Shown here in pieces: positions 36,554-45,500 of a stretch of DNA of 64,000 nt. Numbering within the stretch: the stretch's first letter is position 1; every line of letters begins with the position of its first letter. Source of the DNA: Terrimonas_A sp051954695 (GTDB lineage Bacteria; Bacteroidota; Bacteroidia; Chitinophagales; Chitinophagaceae); the NCBI GenBank assembly GCA_051954695.1, contig JBQCHL010000018.1, positions 248,001 to 312,000 on the forward strand, given 5' to 3'. The notes under the pieces are model-generated. The model made no database searches. It had not been told where the DNA came from and saw only the letters and a list, made by a program, of their open reading frames with translations. The position numbers and the translations under genes are program-made.

Positions 36554-37030
36554 ATGAAGAAAATTTCGGTTTGGGCTCTTGCTGTTACCCTATTTCTCTC
36601 TGCCTGTAGTAAAAATAACGATAAATGTGAATATGATCAGTGTGGCAATAAAGCGCCCCAATCCGAGATCCAGGCGGTGGCTGATCATATCGCTGCAAAA
36701 AATATAACTGCTGTTCAGCACTGTAGTGGTGTTTTTTATACCATTGAAAATGAGGGAACAGGTAAAAACCCGACTCCCTGCTCCAATGTATCTGTAAAAT
36801 ACAAAGGATATCTTACCAATGGGTTCGTGTTTGATGAACAGAAATCCCAGGTGGATTTTAACCTTGGAGGCCTTGTTCGCGGGTGGAGAAATGTGTTACC
36901 CCTGCTGAAAGCCGGTGGCCGGATAGTGCTCTATATACCGCCAAGTCTGGGTTATGGCAGCCAACCTTATGGGTCGATCCCAGCCAATTCTATCCTGGTA
37001 TTTGAGATAGATCTGGTAGCAGTTCAATAA
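36554..37030 (+). CDS. FKBP-type peptidyl-prolyl isomerase lipoprotein
   Basis: The protein has 158 residues. A lipoprotein signal ends in LSAC (C18). Residues ~70-158 are an FKBP domain: VSVKYKGYLTNGFVFDE, FNLGGLVRGWRNVLPLLKAG, then RIVLYIPPSLGYGSQPYGSIPANSILVFEIDLVAV. The core PPIase pattern (Y at the YKGYL position, VFD, the G..GW loop, IP..LGYG, IP.n..L.F.i.L) is kept, so it should be an active foldase tethered in the periplasm. Extra cysteines between 25 and 60 (CEYDQCGN and HCSG) are unusual and could form disulfides. Confidence 0.92.
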   Translation: MKKISVWALAVTLFLSACSKNNDKCEYDQCGNKAPQSEIQAVADHIAAKNITAVQHCSGVFYTIENEGTGKNPTPCSNVSVKYKGYLTNGFVFDEQKSQVDFNLGGLVRGWRNVLPLLKAGGRIVLYIPPSLGYGSQPYGSIPANSILVFEIDLVAVQ

Positions 37031-37105
37031 TCGTCAACCAATACCGCCTGCATATTAGCCTTGTACGTTAACATCGTGCAAGGCTTCCTTTTAAGTACGA
37101 ATGGC

Positions 37106-37191
37106 GCGAATGAGGTGTTGGAGGGTGGAGAGGATAATGGGCCGCGAATGAGGTGAATGGTGTCTGACAATAGGGCACCATTCGCTTCATT
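37106..37191. repeat. Direct and inverted repeats upstream of the serine dehydratase gene
   Basis: GCGAATGAGGTG occurs twice in the same direction (37106-37117 and 37144-37155). The second copy extends into an inverted repeat: AATGAGGTGAATGGTG (37147-37162) against CACCATTCGCTTCATT (37176-37191), 14 of 16 positions pairing. It may end the FKBP transcript or act on the promoter 40 bases downstream. Confidence 0.5.
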
Positions 37192-37231
37192 TGTGGCTTT
37201 ATTTATTTCTCCTTCAATTTCAAACGACTAT

Positions 37232-37260
37232 TTGTGTGATTAGTGTTTATCGTAGTTTTG
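37232..37260 (+). promoter_or_regulatory. Bacteroidota-type promoter of the serine dehydratase gene
   Basis: TTG (37232-37234), an 18-base spacer, then TAGTTTTG (37253-37260). This fits the consensus well and places transcription start near 37267, downstream of the longest possible open frame start at 37191. Confidence 0.6.
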
Positions 37261-37283
37261 CTTTATTATTAAAACTATATCTC

Positions 37284-38714
37284 TTGCCATACGAACCCAT
37301 TTCTGTTTTTGATATTTTTAAGATAGGCGTTGGTCCTTCGAGTTCTCATACGCTTGGTCCATGGAGGGCGGCACAGCGTTTCCTTAAAAGTTTGGAGCAA
37401 AGCGGCAGTTTGCCTGAAGTTGAGTCCATACAGGTTTTACTGTATGGCTCGCTTGCTAAAACAGGTATTGGTCATGGTACTGATATCGCTGTGCAATTGG
37501 GATTGGCAGGGAATGATCCGGTTACTATTCCGGTAGATGCTATTCAGCCCAAGATAAAAGAGATAGCTACGCGGAAAAAGATAGAGTTGGATGGTAAGTA
37601 TGAAATTGCTTTCGATCCGGAAACGGATATAGGCTTTCTTAGTTCTGAAACGCTTCCTTTCCATTCCAATGCGCTGAGTTTTTTAGTGAAACTGCGCAAT
37701 GGGCAATCAATTGCTGAAACATATTATTCGATTGGCGGAGGGTTTGTTGTAAAAGAAGGCGAACAGGCATCGGGTGCATCGGCAGGCGTGCAATTGCCTT
37801 TTCCGGTGAATACAGCTAACGATTTATTGCGCTGGTCCATTAAAACAGGATTGGCTATTTATGAGATCGTGTTGGAAAATGAAAATGCATGGCGCCCTGA
37901 AGCACAAACAAGGGAAGGTGTATTGAATATATGGCGGGTGATGCGCGATTGTATTTATCGCGGTTGCCATACCGAAGGCTTCTTGCCGGGAGGACTGAAT
38001 GTGAGAAGAAGGGCGGCAGGGTTGAATAAAAAATTGCTGAAGGGGGTAACTACTACCGATTATGAATCCTGGGCAAAAGCGATCAGGCAGGGAGGTATGG
38101 GCTTTAACTATGTGCTGGATTGGGTAAGCTGTTTTGCTTTGGCAGTGAATGAAGAAAATGCTTCTTTTGGCCGGGTGGTAACGGCACCTACTAATGGGGC
38201 AGCAGGAGTTGTTCCTGCAGTGCTGATGTATTTCATATTGTTTACTGAAGGGGAGGAAGAGGATAAAGTGATCCGGTTTCTGCTGACTGCGGCCGAGATC
38301 GGCAGCATCTTTAAAAAAGGCGCTACCATTTCAGCAGCTATGGGGGGCTGCCAGGCCGAGATCGGTGTTTCTTCTGCAATGGCAGCAGCAGCGCTTACTG
38401 AAGCCAGCGGCGGCAGCCAGAGACAGGCAATGATGGCAGCGGAGATTGCGATGGAACATCATCTTGGTATGACATGCGATCCTATTGCGGGTCTGGTGCA
38501 GGTACCCTGTATTGAAAGAAATACGATGGGGGCGATCAAGGCCATTACTGCCTCACAACTGGCACTGCAAAGCACACCTGATTTTGCCAAGGTTTCCCTT
38601 GATGCAGTGATCAAGACAATGTGGGATACAGCACAGGATATGAATTATAAATACAAAGAAACTGCAGATGGCGGACTGGCCGTGAATGTGCCTTTGAGTT
38701 TGCCGGAATGCTAG
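37284..38714 (+). CDS. sdaA: L-serine ammonia-lyase (iron-sulfur, single chain)
   Basis: The protein has 477 codons from TTG 37284 (PYEPISVFDIFKIGVGPSSS). The frame is open from 37191, but the promoter at 37232-37260 lies inside that extension and family homology begins at SVFDIFKIG, so the TTG is preferred. The N-terminal beta domain carries the serine-binding loop IGVGPSSSHT, and the C-terminal alpha domain holds the cluster cysteines C356 (GGCQAE), C398 (MTCDPIAGL) and C409 (VPCIE), with spacings of 42 and 11. The enzyme converts L-serine to pyruvate and ammonia with a [4Fe-4S] cluster. Alpha and beta parts are fused in one chain, as in E. coli SdaA, rather than split as in Bacillus. Confidence 0.92.
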   Translation: MPYEPISVFDIFKIGVGPSSSHTLGPWRAAQRFLKSLEQSGSLPEVESIQVLLYGSLAKTGIGHGTDIAVQLGLAGNDPVTIPVDAIQPKIKEIATRKKIELDGKYEIAFDPETDIGFLSSETLPFHSNALSFLVKLRNGQSIAETYYSIGGGFVVKEGEQASGASAGVQLPFPVNTANDLLRWSIKTGLAIYEIVLENENAWRPEAQTREGVLNIWRVMRDCIYRGCHTEGFLPGGLNVRRRAAGLNKKLLKGVTTTDYESWAKAIRQGGMGFNYVLDWVSCFALAVNEENASFGRVVTAPTNGAAGVVPAVLMYFILFTEGEEEDKVIRFLLTAAEIGSIFKKGATISAAMGGCQAEIGVSSAMAAAALTEASGGSQRQAMMAAEIAMEHHLGMTCDPIAGLVQVPCIERNTMGAIKAITASQLALQSTPDFAKVSLDAVIKTMWDTAQDMNYKYKETADGGLAVNVPLSLPEC

Positions 38715-38730
38715 CGGGATAGGGTCCGGC

Positions 38731-39165
38731 TTATCCCTGGCCGTGGATATAGCTTTCGAGATGATTGATTGTTTCTTTCTGGTTTAATATCGTTTCTTTC
38801 ACTACATCGCTCATGGAAATAAGTCCGGCGAGTTTTTCATTTTCAAATACAGGCACATAGCGGATATTGTTTTTTGTCATAAGCGACATGCAATGCTCCA
38901 CAGTATCTTTCGGCGTCACGGAAGGCAGGTCAGACGACATGATCTCTGCTACCGTAGTATCATCTGAATGTTTGCCTTTCAATATCACTTTGCGGGAGTA
39001 GTCTCTTTCGGAAACGAGACCAAGGTATTTGCCATTTTCCATTACCAGCACAGAACCGATATTCTTTTCAGCCATTATCCGAAGGGCATTCAGTACGGTT
39101 GTTTGCGGAGACACACTGATCGTGTCAGTGCCCTTGCGGGCAAGAATAGATGAGATGGTATTCAT
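38731..39165 (-). CDS. Stand-alone CBS-pair protein
   Basis: The protein has 144 residues consisting of two CBS domains: residues ~8-66 (TISVSPQTTVLNALRIMAEK, NIGSVLVMENGKYLGLVSER, DYSRKV) and ~74-134 (DLPSVTPKDTVEHCMSLMTK, NIRYVPVFENEKLAGLISMS, DVVK). CBS pairs bind adenine nucleotides and act as energy or redox sensors for partner proteins. No enzyme domain is attached, and no partner is encoded in the same operon. A perfect 10-bp palindrome lies directly upstream of the start and may govern its expression. It converges with the serine dehydratase gene, 16 bases between the stops. Confidence 0.9.
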   Translation of the reverse strand: MNTISSILARKGTDTISVSPQTTVLNALRIMAEKNIGSVLVMENGKYLGLVSERDYSRKVILKGKHSDDTTVAEIMSSDLPSVTPKDTVEHCMSLMTKNNIRYVPVFENEKLAGLISMSDVVKETILNQKETINHLESYIHGQG

Positions 39166-39174
39166 AATGACAAG

Positions 39175-39198
39175 TTTTAGTATAGGAATATACTAAAA
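39175..39198 (-). promoter_or_regulatory. Palindrome upstream of the CBS gene, possible operator
   Basis: TTTTAGTATA and TATACTAAAA are exact complements around GGAA. The site begins 10 bases upstream of the start codon of the leftward CBS gene. It has operator shape; a leader hairpin is the alternative. Confidence 0.5.
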
Positions 39199-39237
39199 AA
39201 GGGAGGCCTGGAAAAATATATTTGTTGACAGAAAAGC

Positions 39238-39292
39238 TATCGCCAGGGATGCTACGTTGCGTTCCTGGCGGCTCTTTGCGCCCTTGGCGATA
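39238..39292. repeat. GC-rich hairpin element downstream of mqnE
   Basis: CGCCAGG (39241-39247) pairs with CCTGGCG (39264-39270), and TATCGCCA (39238-39245) can alternatively pair with TGGCGATA (39285-39292). The phrase CTTTGCGCCCTTGGCGATA resembles CTTAGCGCCCTTTGCGAT at about 25280, so it may be a dispersed intergenic element that also ends the mqnE transcript. Confidence 0.4.
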
Positions 39293-39316
39293 CTTATTAC
39301 GAAAGGAATGTCAATA

Positions 39317-40492
39317 TTAATTCAGCAAAGGGTTCGTCTCAATATCCTTTATATCCATCCCGCTATAATCCCGGATAACATTATATAATGTTCCTCTTTC
39401 CACCGGTTTGCGGCGGGCTTGTTTGATAAGGGTTACCAACTGCGCCGTGTTCATGGACGGGGTCTGCTCCTCGGCGCCTGCCATAGAATAGATCTTGGTG
39501 GTGTCATCAATTGTTCCATCTATATCGTTCACACCAAATGAAAGTGTCAACTGCGCATTCTGTCGTCCCAGCATCGGCCAGTAAGCTTTCAGGTGAGGGA
39601 AATTGTCCAGGTAAATCCTGGCTATTGCATACATTTTCATGTCTTCCACCACTGATGATTCGGCCACATGGCTCATATCATTCTCCTTGTTGCGAAACTT
39701 GAGGGGGATGAAAGTATTGAACCCCCCGGTTTTGTCCTGCAATTCCCGGAGACGCCTCATATGGTCTACACGGTGATGATAGTTCTCGATATGGCCATAC
39801 AGCATAGTGGCATTGGTATGCATGCCCAGTTTATGCGCTGTTTCATGGATATGCAGCCAGCCGGTACCATCTATTTTATCTGCACAGATCTGTTCACGGA
39901 TCTCGGGATGAAATATCTCAGCACCACCGCCCGGAAGGGAATCAAGCCCTGCTTCATGCAAGTAGCGCATGCCTTCTTCCACAGTCTTTTTTGCTTTGCG
40001 GAACATATAATCGAGCTCCACCGCGGTGAAGCCTTTGATATGAAGTTCAGGCCGGTGAGCCTTAATGGTGCGCATCAATTCTGCAAAGAATTCCAGGTTC
40101 ATTTTTGGGTGAACGCCTCCCACAATATGCACTTCTGTAACTGGTTTGCCATCATAGCTTTTCACAATGTTCATCATCTGCTCAAGGCTTAGTTCCCAGC
40201 CCTCATCCCTGTGGGCATATACGCGGCTGTAGGAACAAAAGTGGCAGGAATATACGCACACATTTGTTGGCTCTATATGGAAATTGCGGTTGAAATAAGT
40301 GGTATCTCCATGAAGGCGTTCCCGTACCATATTGGCAAGGGAGCCAACGAAAGCGAGACTGCCTTTTTCAAAGAGGAGCAGGGCATCTTCGTCGGTTATC
40401 CTTTCTTTCCGTTGCACTTTTGCGGCGATGGCAGTAAGGGCAGGATCTATATCAGTGGGAACCGGTATGTTTCCGGGTAGTATGTCAGCCAT
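39317..40492 (-). CDS. mqnE: Aminofutalosine synthase, radical SAM (menaquinone synthesis)
   Basis: The protein has 391 residues. The radical SAM CX3CX2C motif is C79, C83 and C86 in TNVCVYSCHFCSYSR. The surrounding regions (FNRNFHIEPTN, TEVHIVGGVHPKMN, GFTAVELDYM, LPGGGAEIFHPEIR, NATMLYGHIENYHHRVDHM, TFIPLKFRNKENDMSH) match MqnE rather than MqnC or CofH. It adds the adenosyl radical to 3-(1-carboxyvinyloxy)benzoate to make 6-amino-6-deoxyfutalosine in the futalosine route to menaquinone, the pathway used by many Bacteroidota. No other mqn gene is in the window. TACCTTTG on the minus strand (40513-40520) is a possible -7 box about 20 bases before the start. Confidence 0.92.
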   Translation of the reverse strand: MADILPGNIPVPTDIDPALTAIAAKVQRKERITDEDALLLFEKGSLAFVGSLANMVRERLHGDTTYFNRNFHIEPTNVCVYSCHFCSYSRVYAHRDEGWELSLEQMMNIVKSYDGKPVTEVHIVGGVHPKMNLEFFAELMRTIKAHRPELHIKGFTAVELDYMFRKAKKTVEEGMRYLHEAGLDSLPGGGAEIFHPEIREQICADKIDGTGWLHIHETAHKLGMHTNATMLYGHIENYHHRVDHMRRLRELQDKTGGFNTFIPLKFRNKENDMSHVAESSVVEDMKMYAIARIYLDNFPHLKAYWPMLGRQNAQLTLSFGVNDIDGTIDDTTKIYSMAGAEEQTPSMNTAQLVTLIKQARRKPVERGTLYNVIRDYSGMDIKDIETNPLLN

Positions 40493-40685
40493 AAAACACT
40501 TTTAATCTGGGACAAAGGTACGATGTAGGTAACAATTGAGTGCAGCAAAGGTTTTAACGAAGCACTTCTGAAAAGAGGGCTCCGGGCAGTGGGGCGGCTT
40601 CCCGGGCATATTCTTTTTCAATAAGTAAAATTCTTATCTTCCACGATAATTATTCCGGTTAATGGATAACTAAAACTAACACAGT

Positions 40686-41942
40686 ATGAATCTTAAGGTA
40701 CGTCTCATTATACTTAGCTTCCTGGAGTTTTTTATTTGGGGAGCCTGGCTGATCACAATAGGGGCGTACTGGTTTCAGAATAAACAATGGGGAGGGGCTG
40801 AGTTTGGTGCCATTTTCTCTACTATGGGCATCTCAGCTATTTTTATGCCGGCGATTTTTGGGATTGTGGCAGACAGGTGGATCAATGCCGAACGTCTTTT
40901 AGGTATATGTCATTTGATTGGCGGGGTCATCCTGTACTTTATCCCTGAAGTAAATGATCCTGAAACATTTTTCTGGATATTGCTGCTATATATGCTTTTT
41001 TATATGCCGACCATTTCGTTGGCCAATACTGTTTCTTATACGGCATTGATCAGGAACAATAAGGATATCATTAAAGATTTTCCACCGATAAGGGTATGGG
41101 GTACAATCGGTTTTATTGTGGCTATGTGGATTGTAAGCTTATTGAAAATAGAAACTTCCGCCAAGCAGTTCTATGTAGCTGGAGTAGCATCCATACTTTT
41201 TGGGTTGTATTCTTTCACCTTGCCCAAATGTCCGCCTCAATTAAAAACAGGCAACAAAACATCATTAGTGGAAGCATTGGGATTAAAGGCCTTTTCCCTT
41301 TTCAAAACTCCCAAGATGGCCTTGTTTTTCATCTTCGCCCTTCTATTAGGAGCAGCCTTACAACTGACAAATGCTTATGGAGACACTTTCTTGCATGACT
41401 TCGCTAAAGTGCCTGCATATGAAGATACACTTGCAGTGAAATATCCTGCCATCATCATGTCCATTTCGCAGATATCTGAGACTTTATTTATTCTGGCCAT
41501 TCCTTTTTTTCTTCGCAGGTTTGGCATTAAGCAGGTAATGCTGATCAGCATGATCGCATGGGTGTTGCGCTTCGGTTTATTTGCCTACAGTAATCCTGCT
41601 GAAGGATTATGGATGATCATTCTTTCTTGCATTGTATATGGAATGGCTTTCGATTTCTTTAATATCTCAGGTTCATTGTTCGTGGATACGCAAGTGAAAC
41701 CGGAGATAAGAGCCAGCGCACAGGGAATTTATATGATGATGACGAATGGCTTCGGCGCATATCTTGGAAGTAAGATCAGCGGTATTGTTATAGCTACCTA
41801 TTTTACCAATGCAGACAGGAGTATGAACTGGCCCGGTATATGGATCGCTTTTGCCGGTTATGCTTTAGTGGTGGCTGTTTTGTTTGCTGTATTCTTTAAG
41901 CATAAACATGATCCTTCGGCAGCGATCAATGCAAGCCATTAA
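40686..41942 (+). CDS. Nucleoside:H+ symporter family (NupG-like) MFS transporter
   Basis: The protein has 418 residues with about 12 hydrophobic segments. The N-terminus LSFLEFFIWGAWLITIGAYW is the usual opening of NupG/XapB nucleoside symporters, followed by the first cytoplasmic loop (GIVADRWINAERLL) and the HDFAKVPAYEDTLA loop in the centre. The later segment SGSLFVDTQVKPEIRASAQG is also characteristic of this group. The expected role is nucleoside uptake driven by protons across the inner membrane. Substrate choice cannot be read from sequence. It stands alone, with a strong terminator downstream. Confidence 0.88.
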   Translation: MNLKVRLIILSFLEFFIWGAWLITIGAYWFQNKQWGGAEFGAIFSTMGISAIFMPAIFGIVADRWINAERLLGICHLIGGVILYFIPEVNDPETFFWILLLYMLFYMPTISLANTVSYTALIRNNKDIIKDFPPIRVWGTIGFIVAMWIVSLLKIETSAKQFYVAGVASILFGLYSFTLPKCPPQLKTGNKTSLVEALGLKAFSLFKTPKMALFFIFALLLGAALQLTNAYGDTFLHDFAKVPAYEDTLAVKYPAIIMSISQISETLFILAIPFFLRRFGIKQVMLISMIAWVLRFGLFAYSNPAEGLWMIILSCIVYGMAFDFFNISGSLFVDTQVKPEIRASAQGIYMMMTNGFGAYLGSKISGIVIATYFTNADRSMNWPGIWIAFAGYALVVAVLFAVFFKHKHDPSAAINASH

Positions 41943-41968
41943 ACTATAATAAAGAGATGTAAAATAAA

Positions 41969-41996
41969 AAGCCTGTTCTGTAAGCAGAACAGGCTT
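41969..41996. terminator. Bidirectional terminator between transporter and trxA
   Basis: A perfect stem, AAGCCTGTTCTG / CAGAACAGGCTT, with a TAAG loop, flanked by an A run on the left and CAATTTTTT on the right, between convergent genes. Confidence 0.88.
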
Positions 41997-42018
41997 CAAT
42001 TTTTTAGCTGCGCTTTAC

Positions 42019-42336
42019 TTAGATATGCGCTTCGATCTTCTTCACGAAGTTGCCCTTAGGTTGGGCTCCTACCAGTTTGTCAACCACCTGGCCGCCTTTA
42101 ATGAAAAGGATGGCAGGGATGGACGTAATACCGTAGTTCATAGAAACCTGCGGGTTATTGTCCACATTCACTTTTCCTACATTCACTTTGCCTTCGTACT
42201 CTTTGGACAGCTCTTCGATTACTGGTCCGATAGCGCGACAAGGTCCGCACCATTCAGCCCAGAAGTCCACTACGGTCAGTTTATCAGAAGCCAGTACATC
42301 AGACTGGAAGTTGGAATCATTGAATTCTTTTGCCAT
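42019..42336 (-). CDS. trxA: Thioredoxin
   Basis: The protein has 105 residues from the ATG at 42336 (MAKEFNDSNFQSDVLASDKL). A longer frame to 42381 would add 15 residues with no homology. The active site WCGPC is at 29-33 (C30, C33), with the buried D24 in VVDFWAEWC and the cis-proline loop SIPAIL at ~73-78. It is a standard cytoplasmic thioredoxin for ribonucleotide reductase, Msr enzymes and general disulfide reduction. MsrA is encoded at 54850 in this window. A TAAATTTG box on the minus strand (42379-42386) may be the -7 element. Confidence 0.96.
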   Translation of the reverse strand: MAKEFNDSNFQSDVLASDKLTVVDFWAEWCGPCRAIGPVIEELSKEYEGKVNVGKVNVDNNPQVSMNYGITSIPAILFIKGGQVVDKLVGAQPKGNFVKKIEAHI

Positions 42337-42546
42337 TGTATGTGATTTTAATTTTAATTGCGATTTCGATAAGGGATGCAAATTTAAGTCCGATAACCAT
42401 AACAGACAGAACTGGCAGAAAGTTGTGCAAAAAATGTCATTATTCGCTGCTTTTCTCTGCCATTTTGCTGGTATAAATAAATGAGTTCCAAATTGTTAAA
42501 TCCTTTAACGATCGCCTTTCACTCATAGCCCATTCAGCATCAATAT

Positions 42547-45500
42547 TTAACTGGCCATCACCTGTATGCCGAGTTCCGGCTTGTTTTCCAGGAAATGGAT
42601 GAAATCATCGTTCATTTCAAATCCTGTGGTACCGGTTACCAGGCTGATCCGCATATTGCTCTTCGGCTCTGTCAGGATAAACCGCAGCGAGGTGTTTCCG
42701 CCACGGAAATTCCGCAGATTGCTTTCAACAAAATCGATCATGTCTTTGTTCAGGTCCTGTGGGTGAACTTCGATATTGATCTGCCTGGTCAGGGTCTTCT
42801 TGATCGTTTCTGCCAGTGTTACCTGCTGGATCTTAAACTCGTATTCGTCTTTATTATATCGTTGTTTCAGATATCCTGTCATGAACACCGTAGTGCCTTG
42901 CTGCAGAAAAGGTGATATGCGCAGGTAGTCTTCGCTGAATAGCGGGAACTCCATTTTCCCGGTATAATCTTCAACCACAAAACTGCCAAACTTGTTGCCG
43001 CTTTTAGCGATCCGGTGTTGTGCATCGGCCACCAGTCCCAGTATGCGGAATGTTCTGCCAGGGTTGGCCTGCATTTTAATGGAATCCTTGAACTCGTTGA
43101 AGTCTGCGATCGGCGTCATTCCGTAATGCTTCATTTCAAAACGATAATGGTCAAGCGGGTGCCCGCTCAGGAACATGCCGGTCACTTCTTTTTCCTTGTC
43201 CAGTTGCTCTGTCAGCGACCAGGGTTCGCAATCAGGCAGCCGGGGAGGAGGTATTTCCATGGTCACCGGCAGATCGCCAAACAGGGTATGCCCTGAATTC
43301 ACGTTCTGATTGGCAATGATTTGTCCATATTTAATAATGCGTTCCATTCCCGTTGCAGTTTCGCCTTCAGGGGTATAGAAATATTGCCGGCGGTGATGCG
43401 CAGGAAAGCAATCAAATCCTCCGGCATAAGCAAGGCTTTCCAACGTTTTTTTATTGACAGCCCTTTGATTGATACGTTTGATAAAATCAAAGATATCAGG
43501 ATAACCTGTTTTTCTTTCAGCGATAATATTTTCCACCGCAGCTTCACCCACACCTTTTAATCCACCCAATCCGAAACGGATCTCACCTGATTTGTTCACT
43601 GCAAAACCTTTCAACGATTCATTGATATCAGGTCCCAGCACTTTTATACCCATCCGCTTACATTCTTCCATGAAGAAAGTGATCTTGTCAATACTGCCGG
43701 CGTTGTTCAGTACGGCCGACATATATTCTGCCGGGTAATGTGCTTTCAGGTAAGCTGTTTGGTAAGCTACATAAGCATAGCAGGTGGAGTGTGATTTATT
43801 GAATGCGTATTGCGCGAATGCTTCCCAGTCGGTCCAGATCTTTTCAAGTTTATCCTGGGGCAATGATTTTTCCATAGCGCCTTTGATAAACTGTGCTTTC
43901 ATTTTATCCAGCACCGCTTTCTGCTTTTTACCCATGGCTTTCCGCAACACGTCTGCATCGCCTTTGCTGAAGCCGGCCAGTTTTTGCGCCAGCAGCATCA
44001 CCTGTTCCTGGTACACGGTAATACCATAGGTCTCTTCCAGGTATTCCTTCATTTCAGGAAGGTCATAGGTGATCGCTTCCCGGCCATGCTTACGGTCGAT
44101 ATAGTTGGGGATATAAGCAATAGGGCCCGGGCGGTACAAGGCGTTCATCGCGATCAGGTCTCCAAACTTATCGGGCTTCAGTTCACGCAAGTATTTCTGC
44201 ATGCCCGGACTTTCAAACTGGAATGTACCGATGGTAGCTGCTTGTTGATACAGTTCAAATGTTTTGGGATCATCCAGTGGTATCTCATCTATATTGATCG
44301 TTACGCCATGGTTTTGCTTGATCATGGCGAGGGCATTCTTGATAATGGTAAGGGTTTTCAAACCCAGGAAGTCCATTTTGATAACGCCCGCTTCTTCGAT
44401 CACGTTTCCTTCGATCTGCGTTACCCATAGTGGTGAATCTTTGGCTACTGATACCGGCAGCAGTTCAGTAAGGTCTTTCGGTGCGATGATAATTCCTGCT
44501 GCGTGGATGCCCGTATTGCGCACAGATCCTTCCAACCTTTCCGCTTCATGCAATACTTTACTGGCAGGTGTTTCCAGTTGATTATAGATATCGCGGATGC
44601 GTTTTACATTCTCCAGGTCATCACTGCCGAGACCGTCTTTTTCTTCCAGTGATTTTTCGCCTTCTTTTGCACGCATGGGCGCATGCAGCACACGTCTTAA
44701 TTCAATGCCGGGTTTCTCCGGTACCAGTTTGGCTAAAGCATTTGATTCTGCCAGCGGTAAATCCATTACACGGGCAACATCCTTGATACTCATCTTGGCG
44801 GCCATGGTGCCATAGGTAATGATCTGTGCCACCTGGCTTTTGCCGTATTTATCTACTACATAATCGATCACTTTCTGCCGGCCTTCATCGTCAAAATCGG
44901 TGTCGATATCCGGCATGGATTTACGGTCTGGGTTCAGGAACCTTTCAAACAGTAAATTATATTTGATAGGATCGATATTGGTGATACCTGTGCAATAAGC
45001 CACCACCGAGCCTGCTGCCGATCCGCGGCCTGGCCCGATGAATACACCGATATCGCGGCCTGCTTTAATGAAATCACTTACGATAAGGAAGTAGCCGGCA
45101 AAGCCCATTGTTTTAATGGTAAACAATTCAAAGCGTAGCCGTTCATCTATTTCAGGTGTTATTTCTGCATACCGTTCTTTTGCGCCCTGCCAGGTAAGAT
45201 GCTCCAGGTATTCATCTTGTGAAGCAAATTCTTTTGGCACCTGGAAAAAGGGGAGAAGGATGTCCCGCTTCAGGTTGAGCAGGTCTACTTTGTCGACGAT
45301 CTCATTGGTATTATCAAGCGCTTCAGGAAGATCATGGAACACTTTGTTCATTTCTTCCGTGGTCTTGAAATAAAATTCATCATTGGGGAACGCAAAGCGT
45401 TTCCCTTTCAGGTTCACATCATCGTCTGCAAAATCGCGCAAAGCAGGGGTGGTGATCTTTTCACCGGTGTTAATGCATAAAAGAATATCATGCGCGTTGA

